64,000 nt of DNA. It comes from JBBRHQ01 sp963815645. Its GTDB lineage: Bacteria > Actinomycetota > Thermoleophilia > Solirubrobacterales > 70-9. The stretch lies in contig CAWFHL010000001.1 in NCBI GenBank assembly GCA_963815645.1, positions 620,001-684,000 of the forward strand, in the 5' to 3' direction. Every line of letters starts with the position of its first letter. The stretch's first letter is position 1. The notes beneath the pieces were generated by a model. It ran no database searches. It saw only the letters and a program-made list of their open reading frames with translations, and had not been told where the DNA came from. Positions 16,290 through 25,411 of this stretch are shown in pieces. A program made the translations under genes and the position numbers.

Positions 16290-18987
16290 GGACGCGCCTC
16301 GGCCAGCAGGTTGGAGACCTGCTGTGCGGCCATCGGCCGGGCGAAGAAGAAGCCCTGGGCCCAATCGCAGCCGAGCCGGCGGAGCTCCGAGGCCTGCGCC
16401 TCGTTCTCGACCCCCTCGGCGACGACGTCGAGCGCCAGGGCCCGGGCCATGCCGATGATCGCCTCGACGATCGCGGTGCGCTCGGCCTCGATGCCGAGCG
16501 CCTCGGTGAAGGAGCGGTCGATCTTCAGCACGTCGAGCGGGAAGCGGTTGAGGTAGGCGAGCGAGGAGTAGCCGGTGCCGAAGTCGTCGAGGACGAGGCT
16601 GACCCCGAGCTCCTTCAGCGCCTCCAGGGTCGAGGCGGCAATGCCGTGCTCCTCGACCAGGACGCTCTCGGTGATCTCCAGGTGAAGGTGCTCGGGGGCG
16701 AGCCCGGTGCGGGTGAGGATCTCGGAGACCGCCGCGGTCAGGTCGCGGTGGGTGACCTGGCGGGCCGAGAGGTTGACCGAGACGTCGAGCGGCCGGGCAT
16801 CGGGGCGCTCGTCGTGCCAGATCAGGGTCTGGCGGCAGGCCTCCTCGATCACCCAGCGCCCGATCGGCTCGATCAATCCGCTGTCCTCGGCCACCGGGAT
16901 GAACTCGCCCGGATCGAGCATGCCGCGCTCGGGATGCTGCCAGCGCAGCAGCGCCTCGACCCCGCTCACCTCGCCGCTGCGCAGGGCGACGATCGGCTGG
17001 TAGCGAAGGACCAGCTCGTCGCGCTCCAGCGCGTGGCGCAGCTCGCGCTCGATCTCCAGCCGGCGCACCGCCCTGGCCCGCATCTCGGCGTCGAACAGCT
17101 CGCAGCGGCTGCGGCCTCGCTCCTTGGCCCGGTACATGGCGGCGTCGGCGTCGCGGATCAGCGAGTCGGCGTCGGCCTCGGGGTCGCCCGGGCCGGCGAC
17201 CGCGATCCCGACGCTGACCGAGACGTAGTGCTCGACGCCGCTGATCTGGAAGGGACGCTGGAAGGCGCTGGTGACGCGCTCGGCAATCGCCATCGCCTCC
17301 CGCTCGTCGGAGAGCTGCTCGACGCAGGATCCCGAACTCGTCGCCGCCGAAGCGGGCGACGGGGTCGCCGGGGCGAAGGTGGGAGCGCAGCCGCGGCGCG
17401 ATCGCCCGCAGCAGCTCGTCGCCCTTGTGGTGGCCGAGGCTGTCGTTGATCAGCTTGAAGTGATCGAGGTCGAGGAAGAGGACGCCGACCGGGGCGCCGG
17501 AGTCGGCGGCTCGGTCCAGCGCCTCGTCGAGGGTGTCGACGAACTGGGTGCGGTTGGGAAGGCCGGTGAGCGCGTCGTGGAGGACCCGGTGGCGGAGCTC
17601 GTCGTCGGCCATGCGCCGCTCGATCGCGTCGGCGAGCACGTTGGCGGCGGACTGGATGAAGTGGACGTCCTTGGGGGTGAAGAAGTGGGGCTCGGTCGAG
17701 TGCACGTCGAGGACGCCGAAGGGGTGCTTCTGGCCGTCGATCACCACCGCGAGGCTGGAGCGGATCCCCAGCACCCGCAGGGCCGGGGGCATGGCGAAGC
17801 GGCTCTCGCTCTCCCAGTCGTCGACGATCACGTGGAGCCCGGACTCGGCCGCGGCACCGGCGTGGGAGTTGCGGGTCGCCGATACCCGGCCGCTCGCCCT
17901 GCTTGCCCGCCGAGTCGAGACCCGCCCGGAGGCGCAGGGCCCGGCCGTCCTGCGGCAGCTCCCAGACGCAGGCGTGCTCGACGCCCTCGATCTCGGCGAC
18001 CAGCGCGGCGGTCGACTCCATCAGCGCCGCAGGTTCGGCCCCGGAGAGCGCCTGCTCCCCGAGGCGGGCGACCGCCGCCTGCTGGGCGGCGCTGCGCTCG
18101 AAGCCCTGCTCGGCGATCTTGCGCTCGGTGATGTCGTAGAGAACGCCGTGCCAGACGGGGATGCCGTCGGAGTCGAGCTCGAGCACCGCCTCATCGAGGA
18201 TCCAGACGACCTCGCCGTCGCGGGTCAGCATGCGGTAGTCGAGCGGCGGCGGGTTGCGGGTCCCGACGATCTTCTCCGTCTCCTGCTCCAGGGCCCGCTC
18301 CGCGTCCTCGGGATGGACCCGACTCGCCCACAGCGACGGGTCGGCGAGCCATTCCTCCGGGGTGTAGCCGAGGATCTCCTCGACCTGGGGGCTGACGTAG
18401 CGCCAGCGGCCGTGCTCGCCGAGCTCGGCCGTGTAGACGATCGCCGGCAGCCGCTCGACCAGGATCCGGTAGTCCTCCTCGGCCCGCTTGCGGACCCGCA
18501 TCTCGTCCTCGGCCCGCTGGCGCAGCTCGCGCTCCTTGGCGCGGCTGTCGAGCAGGCGCATCGCCACCTCGAGGGTGTGGGCCATCTCCCGCAGCAGACC
18601 GACCTCCTCGCCGCTGAACACCTGCGGGCCGAAGCGGGCGACCAGCAGCGACCTCTGGCCGTCGCGACCGATCGGGGCGGTGACCGCGTGAGATCCCCCG
18701 GCGCCGGGCAGATCGATCATCTCGGCTCCCCCGGTCGCCGCCGCGATCAGCTCAGCGTCGGAGACATCTCCCGGATCGAAACCGGCCCGGCACTCGACCC
18801 GATCGGAGATGATCGCGGCGCCGTCGGCCGCGAAGGCGGCGGCAACCCGTTCGGCGGCGACCCGCAGCGCCGCCGCCTCATCGGCCTCGGAGGAGATCAG
18901 GTCGAGGAACTCGGCCAGCTGCTCGGTCGGCCAGCTCCGCTCCCAGGAAGGCTGGTTTTCCACCCCCAACCATCGGCATACCGGCAA
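16262..18987 (-). pseudogene. GAF-PAS-GAF-GGDEF-EAL cyclic-di-GMP protein, two frame breaks as read
   Basis: About 908 residues if the breaks are bridged. The first part (18987 to about 17885) has an N-terminal GAF-like domain, a coiled linker, and a PAS domain (YRILVERLPAIVYTAEL through WHGVLYDITERK), followed by a second GAF that is cut by a break near 17885 in a CCC run. The next frame gives the rest of the GAF and a GGDEF domain with ARFGGDEFGIL. A second break near 17322 moves to the third frame, which completes GGDEF and gives a full EAL domain (VEALLRW, DDFGTGYSSL, EGVENEAQ). Each break is repaired by removing one base. Both catalytic signatures are intact, so sequencing error is more likely than decay. 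Start could be TTG 18987 or GTG 18963. Confidence 0.82.
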
Positions 18988-19052
18988 AGAGCTTTATCGG
19001 CGAGGCGCCCGCTGCGGCCCGACTCGCCACACTCCGCCCCACCCCCCTTGGA

Positions 19053-20024
19053 TCAGGCGGCGAGGCGCTGGGGGCCACCGCGGGCGACCAGGTCGTGGAG
19101 GCCGACCACAGTGTGGACGCCGGCGAGGCCACGATAGGGGCGGTAGGGCGCGTAGAACTCCTCGACCTCGGGGATCGTCGCCCGGCGGCCGCCGAGATCG
19201 GCGAGCCGCCCGACCAGCTTCAGGTAGGCGAGATCTCCGGCCGGCAGGGAATCCGGGTCGCCGCGGCCGTGCAGCCCGAGGCACTGCACCGTCCAGGGGC
19301 CGATGTTCCGCCGCGCCAGGAGGCGCTGATCGGAGCGGGGGTCGGAGGGGTCGCAGCGCCCCCCGGCGACGTCCCGGGCGACCTCGCGCAGGGCGATCGC
19401 CCGCCGGGCGGCGAGGTCGGTTGACTCGAGCTCGGCCGGGGCGCGACCGGCGATCACCGCGGCGCAGGGGACGTCGCGAAGCGCCGTCGGCCCATCCCCG
19501 AGGCGGGGGCCCCAACGACGGACGATGCGACGCTGAATGCGGGCCGCGCGCGCCGCCTCGATCAGCTGGTTGGTGACCGCCCAGGCAAGCGCCTCCCAGG
19601 GCCAGGGACGGCGGCGCGGGCGCAGGTGGGGGCGGCGGCGCAGCAGCGGCCCGAGCAGCGAGTCGCGGCGGAAGCGGCGATAGAAGTCGGAGAGGTCATC
19701 ATCGACGCCGAGGGCGAATCGCATCCGCTGGATCGCGATCTCGAGCTTGTCGCGATCTGCGGGGCCCCCGGCGCCGGGGGCGCCGCGGAGATCCGGCCCC
19801 GCGACGGCGCCCGGCTGCAGCGGCTCGGCCCGGAAGCGGACCATGCCCGACCGCTGCTGCCAGGCGTGAACGGCGACCGGTGTCTCGCCGACGTGCAGGA
19901 GGCGGGTGGCGACGCCGCCGGAGCGCCGCAGGACGCGGTCGCCGCCGGCCGAGGGCAGGCGGAACGGAGATGGCGGGCGCACCACGATCTCGAGCCCTCC
20001 GGCCGAGGGCAGGGCCCGGCTCAC
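19053..20024 (-). CDS. AlkA-like DNA-3-methyladenine glycosylase (HhH-GPD)
   Basis: 323 residues from GTG, overlapping the upstream gene at GTGA. The N-terminal 95 residues form the beta-rich AlkA_N-like domain. The helical part starts at DKLEIAIQRMRFALGVDDDL. The helix-hairpin-helix is in LLARRNIGPWTVQCLGLHGRG and the catalytic aspartate is in LPAGDLAYLKLVGRLADLGG. It excises alkylated bases in base excision repair. The C-terminus contains EVEEFYAPYRPYRGLAGVH, the usual RPWRS-like closing motif of AlkA. No ada or ogt gene is adjacent. Confidence 0.88.
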   Translation of the reverse strand: MSRALPSAGGLEIVVRPPSPFRLPSAGGDRVLRRSGGVATRLLHVGETPVAVHAWQQRSGMVRFRAEPLQPGAVAGPDLRGAPGAGGPADRDKLEIAIQRMRFALGVDDDLSDFYRRFRRDSLLGPLLRRRPHLRPRRRPWPWEALAWAVTNQLIEAARAARIQRRIVRRWGPRLGDGPTALRDVPCAAVIAGRAPAELESTDLAARRAIALREVARDVAGGRCDPSDPRSDQRLLARRNIGPWTVQCLGLHGRGDPDSLPAGDLAYLKLVGRLADLGGRRATIPEVEEFYAPYRPYRGLAGVHTVVGLHDLVARGGPQRLAA

Positions 20025-20347
20025 CGTCCAAGCAGGTGAACGTCCACGAGAAAGGAGCGGCTGGCGACGATGTTGGCGGGCGGCGCGCTCTGGCGACGGG
20101 TCAACCGCCTCGAGGAGCGCCTACGTCCGCCGACGGCGCTCACCGCCCGCACCGCGGCGACCGTCGCCGCCCCGGCAAGGGCTCCCCCTGCCGCGGCCAG
20201 CGCGGCGCTCCGGACCTCGCTGCGGAGGACCGGGAGCTTGGGCTGCTCATACGGCAGCGGCAAGGCCCGCACCCCATCCGCGGCCCCGGGCTCGGCGTCC
20301 TCCTCGCCGACCACCTCTCCGTCAACCTGGGTCTGGAAACCGCTCAT
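20021..20347 (-). CDS. Hypothetical protein with one hydrophobic segment
   Basis: 108 residues; the stop overlaps the AlkA start, so the two are co-transcribed. The N-terminal half is acidic, then SAALAAAGGALAGAATVAAV could be a single membrane helix, followed by an Arg-rich stretch and a neutral tail. No family recognised. Confidence 0.6.
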   Translation of the reverse strand: MSGFQTQVDGEVVGEEDAEPGAADGVRALPLPYEQPKLPVLRSEVRSAALAAAGGALAGAATVAAVRAVSAVGGRRRSSRRLTRRQSAPPANIVASRSFLVDVHLLGR

Positions 20348-20432
20348 CCAGGCGACTCTAGCGATGGGACTGGCGGCACGGGACCGGCGTTACGTAAACC
20401 GCGCAAATTGCGGATCCCGCGCCCCTCCGAAA

Positions 20433-21569
20433 CTACAGCCGCCTCTCGAACAGCCGGTATTTCTTCACGACCTTCCCGCCCATCCCCTCCATCGCCCGGT
20501 TCATCGGCCGGTTGGTCTCGAGGATCCAGCCCATCTCGCCGCCGACGATCCCCCCGGGCCGGGCAGCCTCCTCGATGTGCTTCAGGTAGAGGCTGGCCGC
20601 GACCCCCGTGTGGCGGTAGGCGTGCTTGACGCCGAGGGCGAAGACGCGGCACTGGTCGATCTTCCGTCGCCCGAGCAGGAAACGCGCCCAGCCGAGTGGA
20701 AGCAGCCGGCCGTTCATCCTCGCCAACACCTGGTTGATATCGGGCAGGGTGAGCGCGGCGCCGACCACCTCTCCATCCTTCTCCGCCATCCAGGTCCAGT
20801 TCTCGTCGATCACCTGCTTCAGGTTCTTCACCTGGAAGGCGACCTCGGCCTCGGTCACCGGGACGAAGCCCCAGTTGTCCCCCCAGGCCTCGTTGTAGAC
20901 CTCCATGAAGCGGTGGACCTCCTGCTCGAGGTCCCGCTTTCGCATGTTGCGGACGATGATGCCCTCCTCTCGCAGCGCGAGCTCGGCGGCCTCGTGGATC
21001 GCCGGATCGAACCGCTCGCCCTCCTTGAGGCTGCCGAACTGAAGCTCCCACATCAGCAGGTCCATCGTCTTGCCGAAGCCCCCGCCCTCGATCAGCCCCT
21101 GGTAGTGGGGCGGGTGCCATGGCTGGAGGATCATCGGCGGCCGATCGAACCCCTCGATCAGGATTCCCAGCTCGTCGTTCGTGGTGAAGTCCATCGGACC
21201 GATGATCCGCTCGCGGTCACGAGAGCGGACCCACTCCGAGGCCGCCCGGAGCAGTGCCGCGGCGACCTCGGGGTCGTCCTCGGACTCGAAGAAACCGAAC
21301 ACCCCGTCGCTGCCCCCCTGGTACTCGTCCCAGCGGCGATCGACCTGGGCGGTGATCCGCCCGATCGGGACGCCGTCGCGCTCGGCCAGGAAGTATTCGG
21401 CCTCCGCGTGCTCGAAGAACGGGTTCCGTGAGCGGTCGAGGAACTGCAGACGCTCGAAGGTGAGCGGCGCGATCCACTGCGGGTCGTCGCGACGCAGGCG
21501 GAAGGGAAGCTTGACGAAGCGCTTCAGGTCGCGCCTGCCCTCGACGGTTCGGATGATCAGCTCGGCCAT
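20433..21569 (-). CDS. GNAT-fold acyltransferase, candidate bacterial ceramide synthase
   Basis: 378 residues from ATG 21569 (an in-frame TTG at 21578 is the alternative). It opens with a motif series seen in a distinct two-lobe GNAT family: DLKRFVKLPFRLRRDDPQW, NPFFEHAEAEYFLAERDG and VPIGRITAQVDRRWDEYQ. The C-terminal lobe has the acyl-CoA fold (VVGAALTLPDINQVLARMNG) and ALGVKHAYRHTGVAASLYLK. Related proteins are annotated only as N-acetyltransferase, but one such family was shown in Caulobacter to be the ceramide synthase bCerS. The divergent neighbour 51 bp away is a serine-palmitoyltransferase-like enzyme, which supports that reading. The function is an inference. Confidence 0.75.
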   Translation of the reverse strand: MAELIIRTVEGRRDLKRFVKLPFRLRRDDPQWIAPLTFERLQFLDRSRNPFFEHAEAEYFLAERDGVPIGRITAQVDRRWDEYQGGSDGVFGFFESEDDPEVAAALLRAASEWVRSRDRERIIGPMDFTTNDELGILIEGFDRPPMILQPWHPPHYQGLIEGGGFGKTMDLLMWELQFGSLKEGERFDPAIHEAAELALREEGIIVRNMRKRDLEQEVHRFMEVYNEAWGDNWGFVPVTEAEVAFQVKNLKQVIDENWTWMAEKDGEVVGAALTLPDINQVLARMNGRLLPLGWARFLLGRRKIDQCRVFALGVKHAYRHTGVAASLYLKHIEEAARPGGIVGGEMGWILETNRPMNRAMEGMGGKVVKKYRLFERRL

Positions 21570-21620
21570 TTGCGGCAACGTAGCGCAGAGAAGTCAGGCC
21601 CAAGTGCCACACTTGCCTGA

Positions 21621-22877
21621 ATGGCCGAAACGGCGCCCACGCCCGTCGATGTCTTCGAGAAGACCCGCACCCACGACCGGCTCGAGCAGCTGCAGGCGGC
21701 CAGGGAAGCCGAGGTGCTGCCGTACTTCCGGCTGCTCACCTCGCAGGCCGGCCCGGTGGTCGAGATGGAGGGGCGGGAGACGATCATGCTCGGCTCCAAC
21801 AACTACCTCGGCCTGACCACCGACGAGCGGGTCAAACAGGCCGCCCGGGACGCGCTGGAGGCATACGGGACCGGCCTGACGGGATCAAGGCTGCTGAACG
21901 GGACGACGCCCCTCCACCTCGAGCTGGAGCGCGAGCTGGCGGAGTGGATGCAGACTGATGAGGCGCTCGTCTACACCACGGGCTACCAGTCGAACCTGGG
22001 CTGTATCGGCACGATCCTCGAACCTGGTGACACGGTGATCTGCGACTCCGGCGACCACGCTTCGATCCTCGACGGCTGCCGCCTCTCGGGCGCCAAGCTG
22101 CGCCCCTTCCGCCACAACCGCATGGACAAGCTGGAGCGAATGCTGGAGCGGGCGGCGGGGGACGGCGGTGGTGTCCTGGTGGTGGTCGACGGTGTCTTCT
22201 CGATGGAGGGCGACGTCTGCGACCTTCCGCCGATCGTCGAGCTCAGCCGCCGCTACGGGGCGCGGCTGATGGTCGACGAGGCCCACGGGGTCGGCGTGCT
22301 CGGCGAGCGCGGGGCCGGCGCCTGCGAGCTGTTCGGCCTCGAAGCGGAGGTCGACCTGCGGATGGGCACCTTCTCCAAGAGCCTCGCCTCGTGCGGCGGC
22401 TTCATCGCGGGGCCCTCCGAGGTGATCGATTTTCTCCGGGTCTCCTCGCGCTCCTTCATCTTCAGCGCCTCCGCGGTGCCGGCAGCGATCGGCGCCGCCC
22501 TCGGGGCCCTGCGGGTGATCCGGTCCGAGGGCCCGATTCTGTTCGAGCGCCTGCTCTCAAACGCCGCCTACCTGCGCGCCGGCCTGCGCGATCTCGGCTT
22601 GGTCGTAGTCGAGCCCGGGAGGCTGCCGGACGGGACCGAAGCGACGACACCCGTCGTCCCGGTGATGGTCGGCGAGGACTGGCGAGCCGTGCTCCTCTGG
22701 AAGGCCCTGTTCGACGCCGGCGTCTACACCAACGTCGCGATTCACCCGGCGGTGCCCCCGGGAGGGGCGCTGCTGCGGACCAGCCTGATGGCGACCCACG
22801 AGACCGACCAGCTCGACCGGGCCCTGGCGACGATCGAGCGGGTGATCGCCGACTTCCCGGAACTGCCGCGGGCCTGA
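21621..22877 (+). CDS. spt: Serine palmitoyltransferase-like alpha-oxoamine synthase
   Basis: 418 residues, ATG start. It is a fold-type I PLP enzyme of the KBL/BioF/SPT family. The N-terminal block LPYFRLLTSQAGPVVEMEG followed by MLGSNNYLGLT resembles bacterial SPT more than BioF. Further signatures are GTGLTGSRLLNGTTPLHLELE, the PLP-stacking region GYQSNLG, VDEAHGVGVLGERGAG, and the PLP lysine (Lys253) in GTFSKSLASCGGF. These enzymes condense an amino acid with an acyl-CoA. No biotin gene is nearby, so BioF is less likely; glycine C-acetyltransferase (Kbl) remains possible, but there is no tdh. The divergent GNAT acyltransferase suggests sphingoid base and ceramide synthesis. Confidence 0.8.
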   Translation: MAETAPTPVDVFEKTRTHDRLEQLQAAREAEVLPYFRLLTSQAGPVVEMEGRETIMLGSNNYLGLTTDERVKQAARDALEAYGTGLTGSRLLNGTTPLHLELERELAEWMQTDEALVYTTGYQSNLGCIGTILEPGDTVICDSGDHASILDGCRLSGAKLRPFRHNRMDKLERMLERAAGDGGGVLVVVDGVFSMEGDVCDLPPIVELSRRYGARLMVDEAHGVGVLGERGAGACELFGLEAEVDLRMGTFSKSLASCGGFIAGPSEVIDFLRVSSRSFIFSASAVPAAIGAALGALRVIRSEGPILFERLLSNAAYLRAGLRDLGLVVVEPGRLPDGTEATTPVVPVMVGEDWRAVLLWKALFDAGVYTNVAIHPAVPPGGALLRTSLMATHETDQLDRALATIERVIADFPELPRA

Positions 22878-23228
22878 TCCTCGCCTGGGTCCACGTTTTC
22901 GGGTAGCCGAATGTTCCTACCGGGAGGCACCGGATCGCTCCGAATGGCGCTGACCCATCCCCCAACGGGGGGACTTTCTCCCTTGTCCAAATCTGGACAA
23001 AAAAAATCCGCGCGGAAAAAGATGCTCTTAGCGACCGCGGTGGGACCAAACCGCGCCTTCAGGTCGACGGCCCGCGCGAAAAACAAATACGTTCCCGCGG
23101 ACCGCGTGCCCCCGGGGCAGGGAGGCGACGAGAGAGGACCATAGCCCCGTTGTCGCGATATGCCTTCCGGGGCGCGGTACGAGAGAGATATCCAGTCAAT
23201 TCCGATTCCTTTGAAGGGAGGAGTCTCA
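22878..23228 (+). other. Long leader region before mIHF with a 7-bp palindrome
   Basis: 351 bp without a convincing gene. It contains TTGTCCA-aatc-TGGACAA (22983-23000), a perfect palindrome followed by a run of A, the most AT-rich point in the neighbourhood and a likely promoter or operator area for the nucleoid protein gene. The last part (23211-23223) holds the strong ribosome binding site AGGGAGGAG for the GTG at 23229. A short hairpin CTACCGGGAGGCACCGG precedes the palindrome. The region between 23060 and 23200 is GC-rich with no clear structure. Confidence 0.5.
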
Positions 23229-23627
23229 GTGAACGCTGCTGCTTCGATTGCCCCTGCTCCACCGGCTTCGAGGTCTCCCCAGGGGCAGAGGCCTCAGCAC
23301 ATGGAGGCACTGGCACATGCCAATCGGGTTCGCCTCGCCAGAGCAGCCCTGAAACGCTCCGTCGCCAGGGACGAGTGCTCCGCCGCCGACGTGATCCGCG
23401 ACGCCCCGTGGGAGACCGAGAGCATGACCCTGGCCGAGCTGCTGACCTCGCAGCGCCGCTGGGGGCGCACCCGGGCCCGCAAGTTCCTCCTCCCCCTGGC
23501 GCTGAACGAGAACAAGCGCCTCGGCACCCTGACCCACCGCCAGCGGCTGATGCTGGCCTCGGAGCTGGAGGCAAAGACCGGCTCCGCCCCGGCGGTCGAC
23601 GAAGCCGAGGTCGCTCTGGCGGGCTGA
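23229..23627 (+). CDS. mihF: Integration host factor, actinobacterial type (mIHF)
   Basis: 132 residues from GTG 23229, chosen because GGAGGAG lies 5 bp upstream; a longer open frame from 23160 has no such site. The N-terminal about 40 residues are Ala/Pro-rich and poorly conserved. The rest is the mIHF core: HANRVRLARAALKRSV, VIRDAPWETESMTLAELL and RRWGRTRARKFLLPLALNE, the last being the helix-two-turn-helix DNA-binding segment (GRTRARKFL). mIHF is a nucleoid-associated protein essential in mycobacteria. In many actinobacteria it sits next to gmk; here it does not. Confidence 0.92.
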   Translation: MNAAASIAPAPPASRSPQGQRPQHMEALAHANRVRLARAALKRSVARDECSAADVIRDAPWETESMTLAELLTSQRRWGRTRARKFLLPLALNENKRLGTLTHRQRLMLASELEAKTGSAPAVDEAEVALAG

Positions 23628-23663
23628 GGCCGTGGATCGGCGCCGCCCGATCCGGGGCGGCGC

Positions 23664-24148
23664 TCAGCCCCGGAGGCCCCCGACTCGGTAGCTGAGGCCT
23701 CCGGAGGCCCGCTGAAAGGCCCGGCGCAGGGCGACGAAGCAGGCCAGGAAGACGGCGGCCCCGGCTCCGAGGCAGGCGATCAGCACCAGATGGGCGGCGT
23801 AGTAGAGCGCCCTACGGTGACCACGAAGCCGGCGCCTGCCAGCAGGGTCGTGTGCGACCGGTAGCCGGCGAAGTGCTCGCGGATCGAGAGCTCGAGCCCC
23901 GCGAGGCAACCGAGGACGACGCCGACCGTGATCGCCACCAGGTTGGCGCTGAACACCCCGATCCCGAGGATCACCAGGGCGGCGAGGACAGTCAGCTCCT
24001 GCAGCGGGAAGGAGCCCCAGGGCGCGGCCGGGCGCTGGTCTCCGGCCGGTGCGGCCGGCCTCGCTGGTCGGGCCGCGTTCCTCCTCGGCTTCGCCCGGGG
24101 AGGCGGGCCCGAGCCCCGCCGACGCCGCTTCTTGCGCGACTTCGTCAA
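23664..24148 (-). pseudogene. Membrane protein, one frame break as read
   Basis: About 161 residues if bridged. It starts at TTG 24148 overlapping the upstream stop (TTGA). The N-terminus is strongly basic and Pro/Ala-rich, then helices LTVLAALVILGIGVFSANLVA and VVLGCLAGLELSIREHFAGY. Near 23815 the frame breaks in a G/C run; adding one base restores ALYYAAHLVLIACLGAGAAV and a Arg-rich tail. The topology of about four helices resembles small DUF-type actinobacterial membrane proteins. Function unknown. Confidence 0.65.
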
Positions 24149-24726
24149 CTAAGGCGGGTCTTGGTGCGGGACGCCGGAGGCCGGCGCCCCCCTGATAACG
24201 GGCAACCGGAGGAGAGCTTGACCCTCCACCATCCGATCAGCATCCCGAGCAGGCCGAAACGCGGCCGGGAGTGCCAATGACGGCAGCCCGGCTCACCGAT
24301 GTCCTGGTTCGAGATGCGGACCCACTTGTGCTCGGCCGGCTCGGCGATCATCTCCTCGAGCCGCTCTCGGTTCGCCGCCTCGACCTCGCCCCTGCGGTCA
24401 AGGGTCCCCCGGGCCTCCGCAATCCTGGTCGCCAGCGCGTCGCGTACCTGCTCCAGCTCACCGACCCCGAGCATCCGGGGCCCGCCGGCCGGGGCAACCC
24501 CCCACTCGATCTGCTTGCGGGGGAATGCCGAGGCGAAGACGGTCGCGAGCTCCGCCTCCAACCGGGCTATCTGGCGACGCAACTCGGTCCGGGCGAGGCG
24601 CTCGTCGGCGACCAGCAGCTCCTCGAGGAGCGCCGGGGGCGGGGGCGGACGATGGCTCGCGCTGGTCGTGCTTCGATCCAGAAGCTCCGGCATGGGTCCC
24701 TTCGGCGGACGATCCGTTGGGCGCAT
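24145..24726 (-). CDS. Conserved hypothetical protein
   Basis: 193 residues. A coiled helical middle (LLEELLVADERLARTELRRQ then IARLEAELATVF) is followed by a distinctive conserved C-terminal block: WVRISNQDIGEPGCRHWHSR, RFGLLGMLIGWWRVKLSSGC. The Cys-x-His-x-His pattern (GCRHWH) and the later SGC could bind a metal. This block recurs in actinobacterial proteins of unknown function. The end overlaps the following membrane gene, suggesting an operon. Confidence 0.75.
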   Translation of the reverse strand: MRPTDRPPKGPMPELLDRSTTSASHRPPPPPALLEELLVADERLARTELRRQIARLEAELATVFASAFPRKQIEWGVAPAGGPRMLGVGELEQVRDALATRIAEARGTLDRRGEVEAANRERLEEMIAEPAEHKWVRISNQDIGEPGCRHWHSRPRFGLLGMLIGWWRVKLSSGCPLSGGRRPPASRTKTRLS

Positions 24727-24778
24727 TCTAAACGCGCCGTCGGCCCGCGATCAACCGCGGCACGATCTCCCGCCTGAC

Positions 24779-25411
24779 TCACTCGCCGGCGGCCATCACC
24801 GTCGCCGCCAGCCAGAGCGCCTCGTCGACGGCGATCTGGGGCACTCCCTTGACCTGGATCGCAGCGAGGATGATCCGATCGGTGCCGGGATAAACGCCGC
24901 GGCCCTCGGCGGTGGCGCCGAACAGCATCGCCAGCGGTCGCCGCTCGTCGCTGATCACCAGGGTCCCCTGCGGTAGCGATCCGGGCCGGCCCTCGAGCTC
25001 CTCCCCGGGCGCGGTCTCACGGATGCCGAGCTCCCCCTCCACCCTGACGGCGTCGAAGGCTCGCAGGGCGACGCCCGTCTCGATGATCGCGATGGTCAGG
25101 GCGTCATCGAGCTGGCTGCGGCTCTTAAACGCCCCGCTCTTCATCCGCTCCAGGGCCAGCGCCTCCACCGGGGTACGAGTGTGGTCGGGGTCGAGGCCGA
25201 TCTGGCGGAAGAAGACCCGGTAGGCCCAGGGGATCGGCCGCTCGCGCATGTGCACGGCGTGGCCCCCCAAGAAACGGTCCGAGAGGGTCCTCAGCCTGCG
25301 GCGAACCGACTCCGGGCTGCGTCCGGAAGGGCCCTCCACCTGAGTCGAGACGAGTCCCAGGCCGGGAAACTCGCCGGCGACGGCCGGGGCGACCCAGCCC
25401 TGCTCAGTCAT
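24779..25411 (-). CDS. B3/B4 tRNA-binding domain protein
   Basis: 210 residues from ATG 25411, overlapping the end of the thioredoxin-like gene by 8 bp; the frame is open upstream but only as a shadow. The sequence FPGLGLVSTQVEGPSGRSPE and PVEALALERMKSGAFKSRSQ-LDDALTIAIIETG fit the stand-alone B3/B4 domain, related to the beta subunit of phenylalanyl-tRNA synthetase. Such free-standing proteins may act on mischarged tRNA or as unknown enzymes. No synthetase gene is nearby. Confidence 0.8.
   Translation of the reverse strand: MTEQGWVAPAVAGEFPGLGLVSTQVEGPSGRSPESVRRRLRTLSDRFLGGHAVHMRERPIPWAYRVFFRQIGLDPDHTRTPVEALALERMKSGAFKSRSQLDDALTIAIIETGVALRAFDAVRVEGELGIRETAPGEELEGRPGSLPQGTLVISDERRPLAMLFGATAEGRGVYPGTDRIILAAIQVKGVPQIAVDEALWLAATVMAAGE

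Noticed and set aside
21621..22877. Biotin synthesis gene bioF
   Set aside because: No other bio gene is present, the N-terminal block is SPT-like, and the divergent GNAT partner fits lipid synthesis better.
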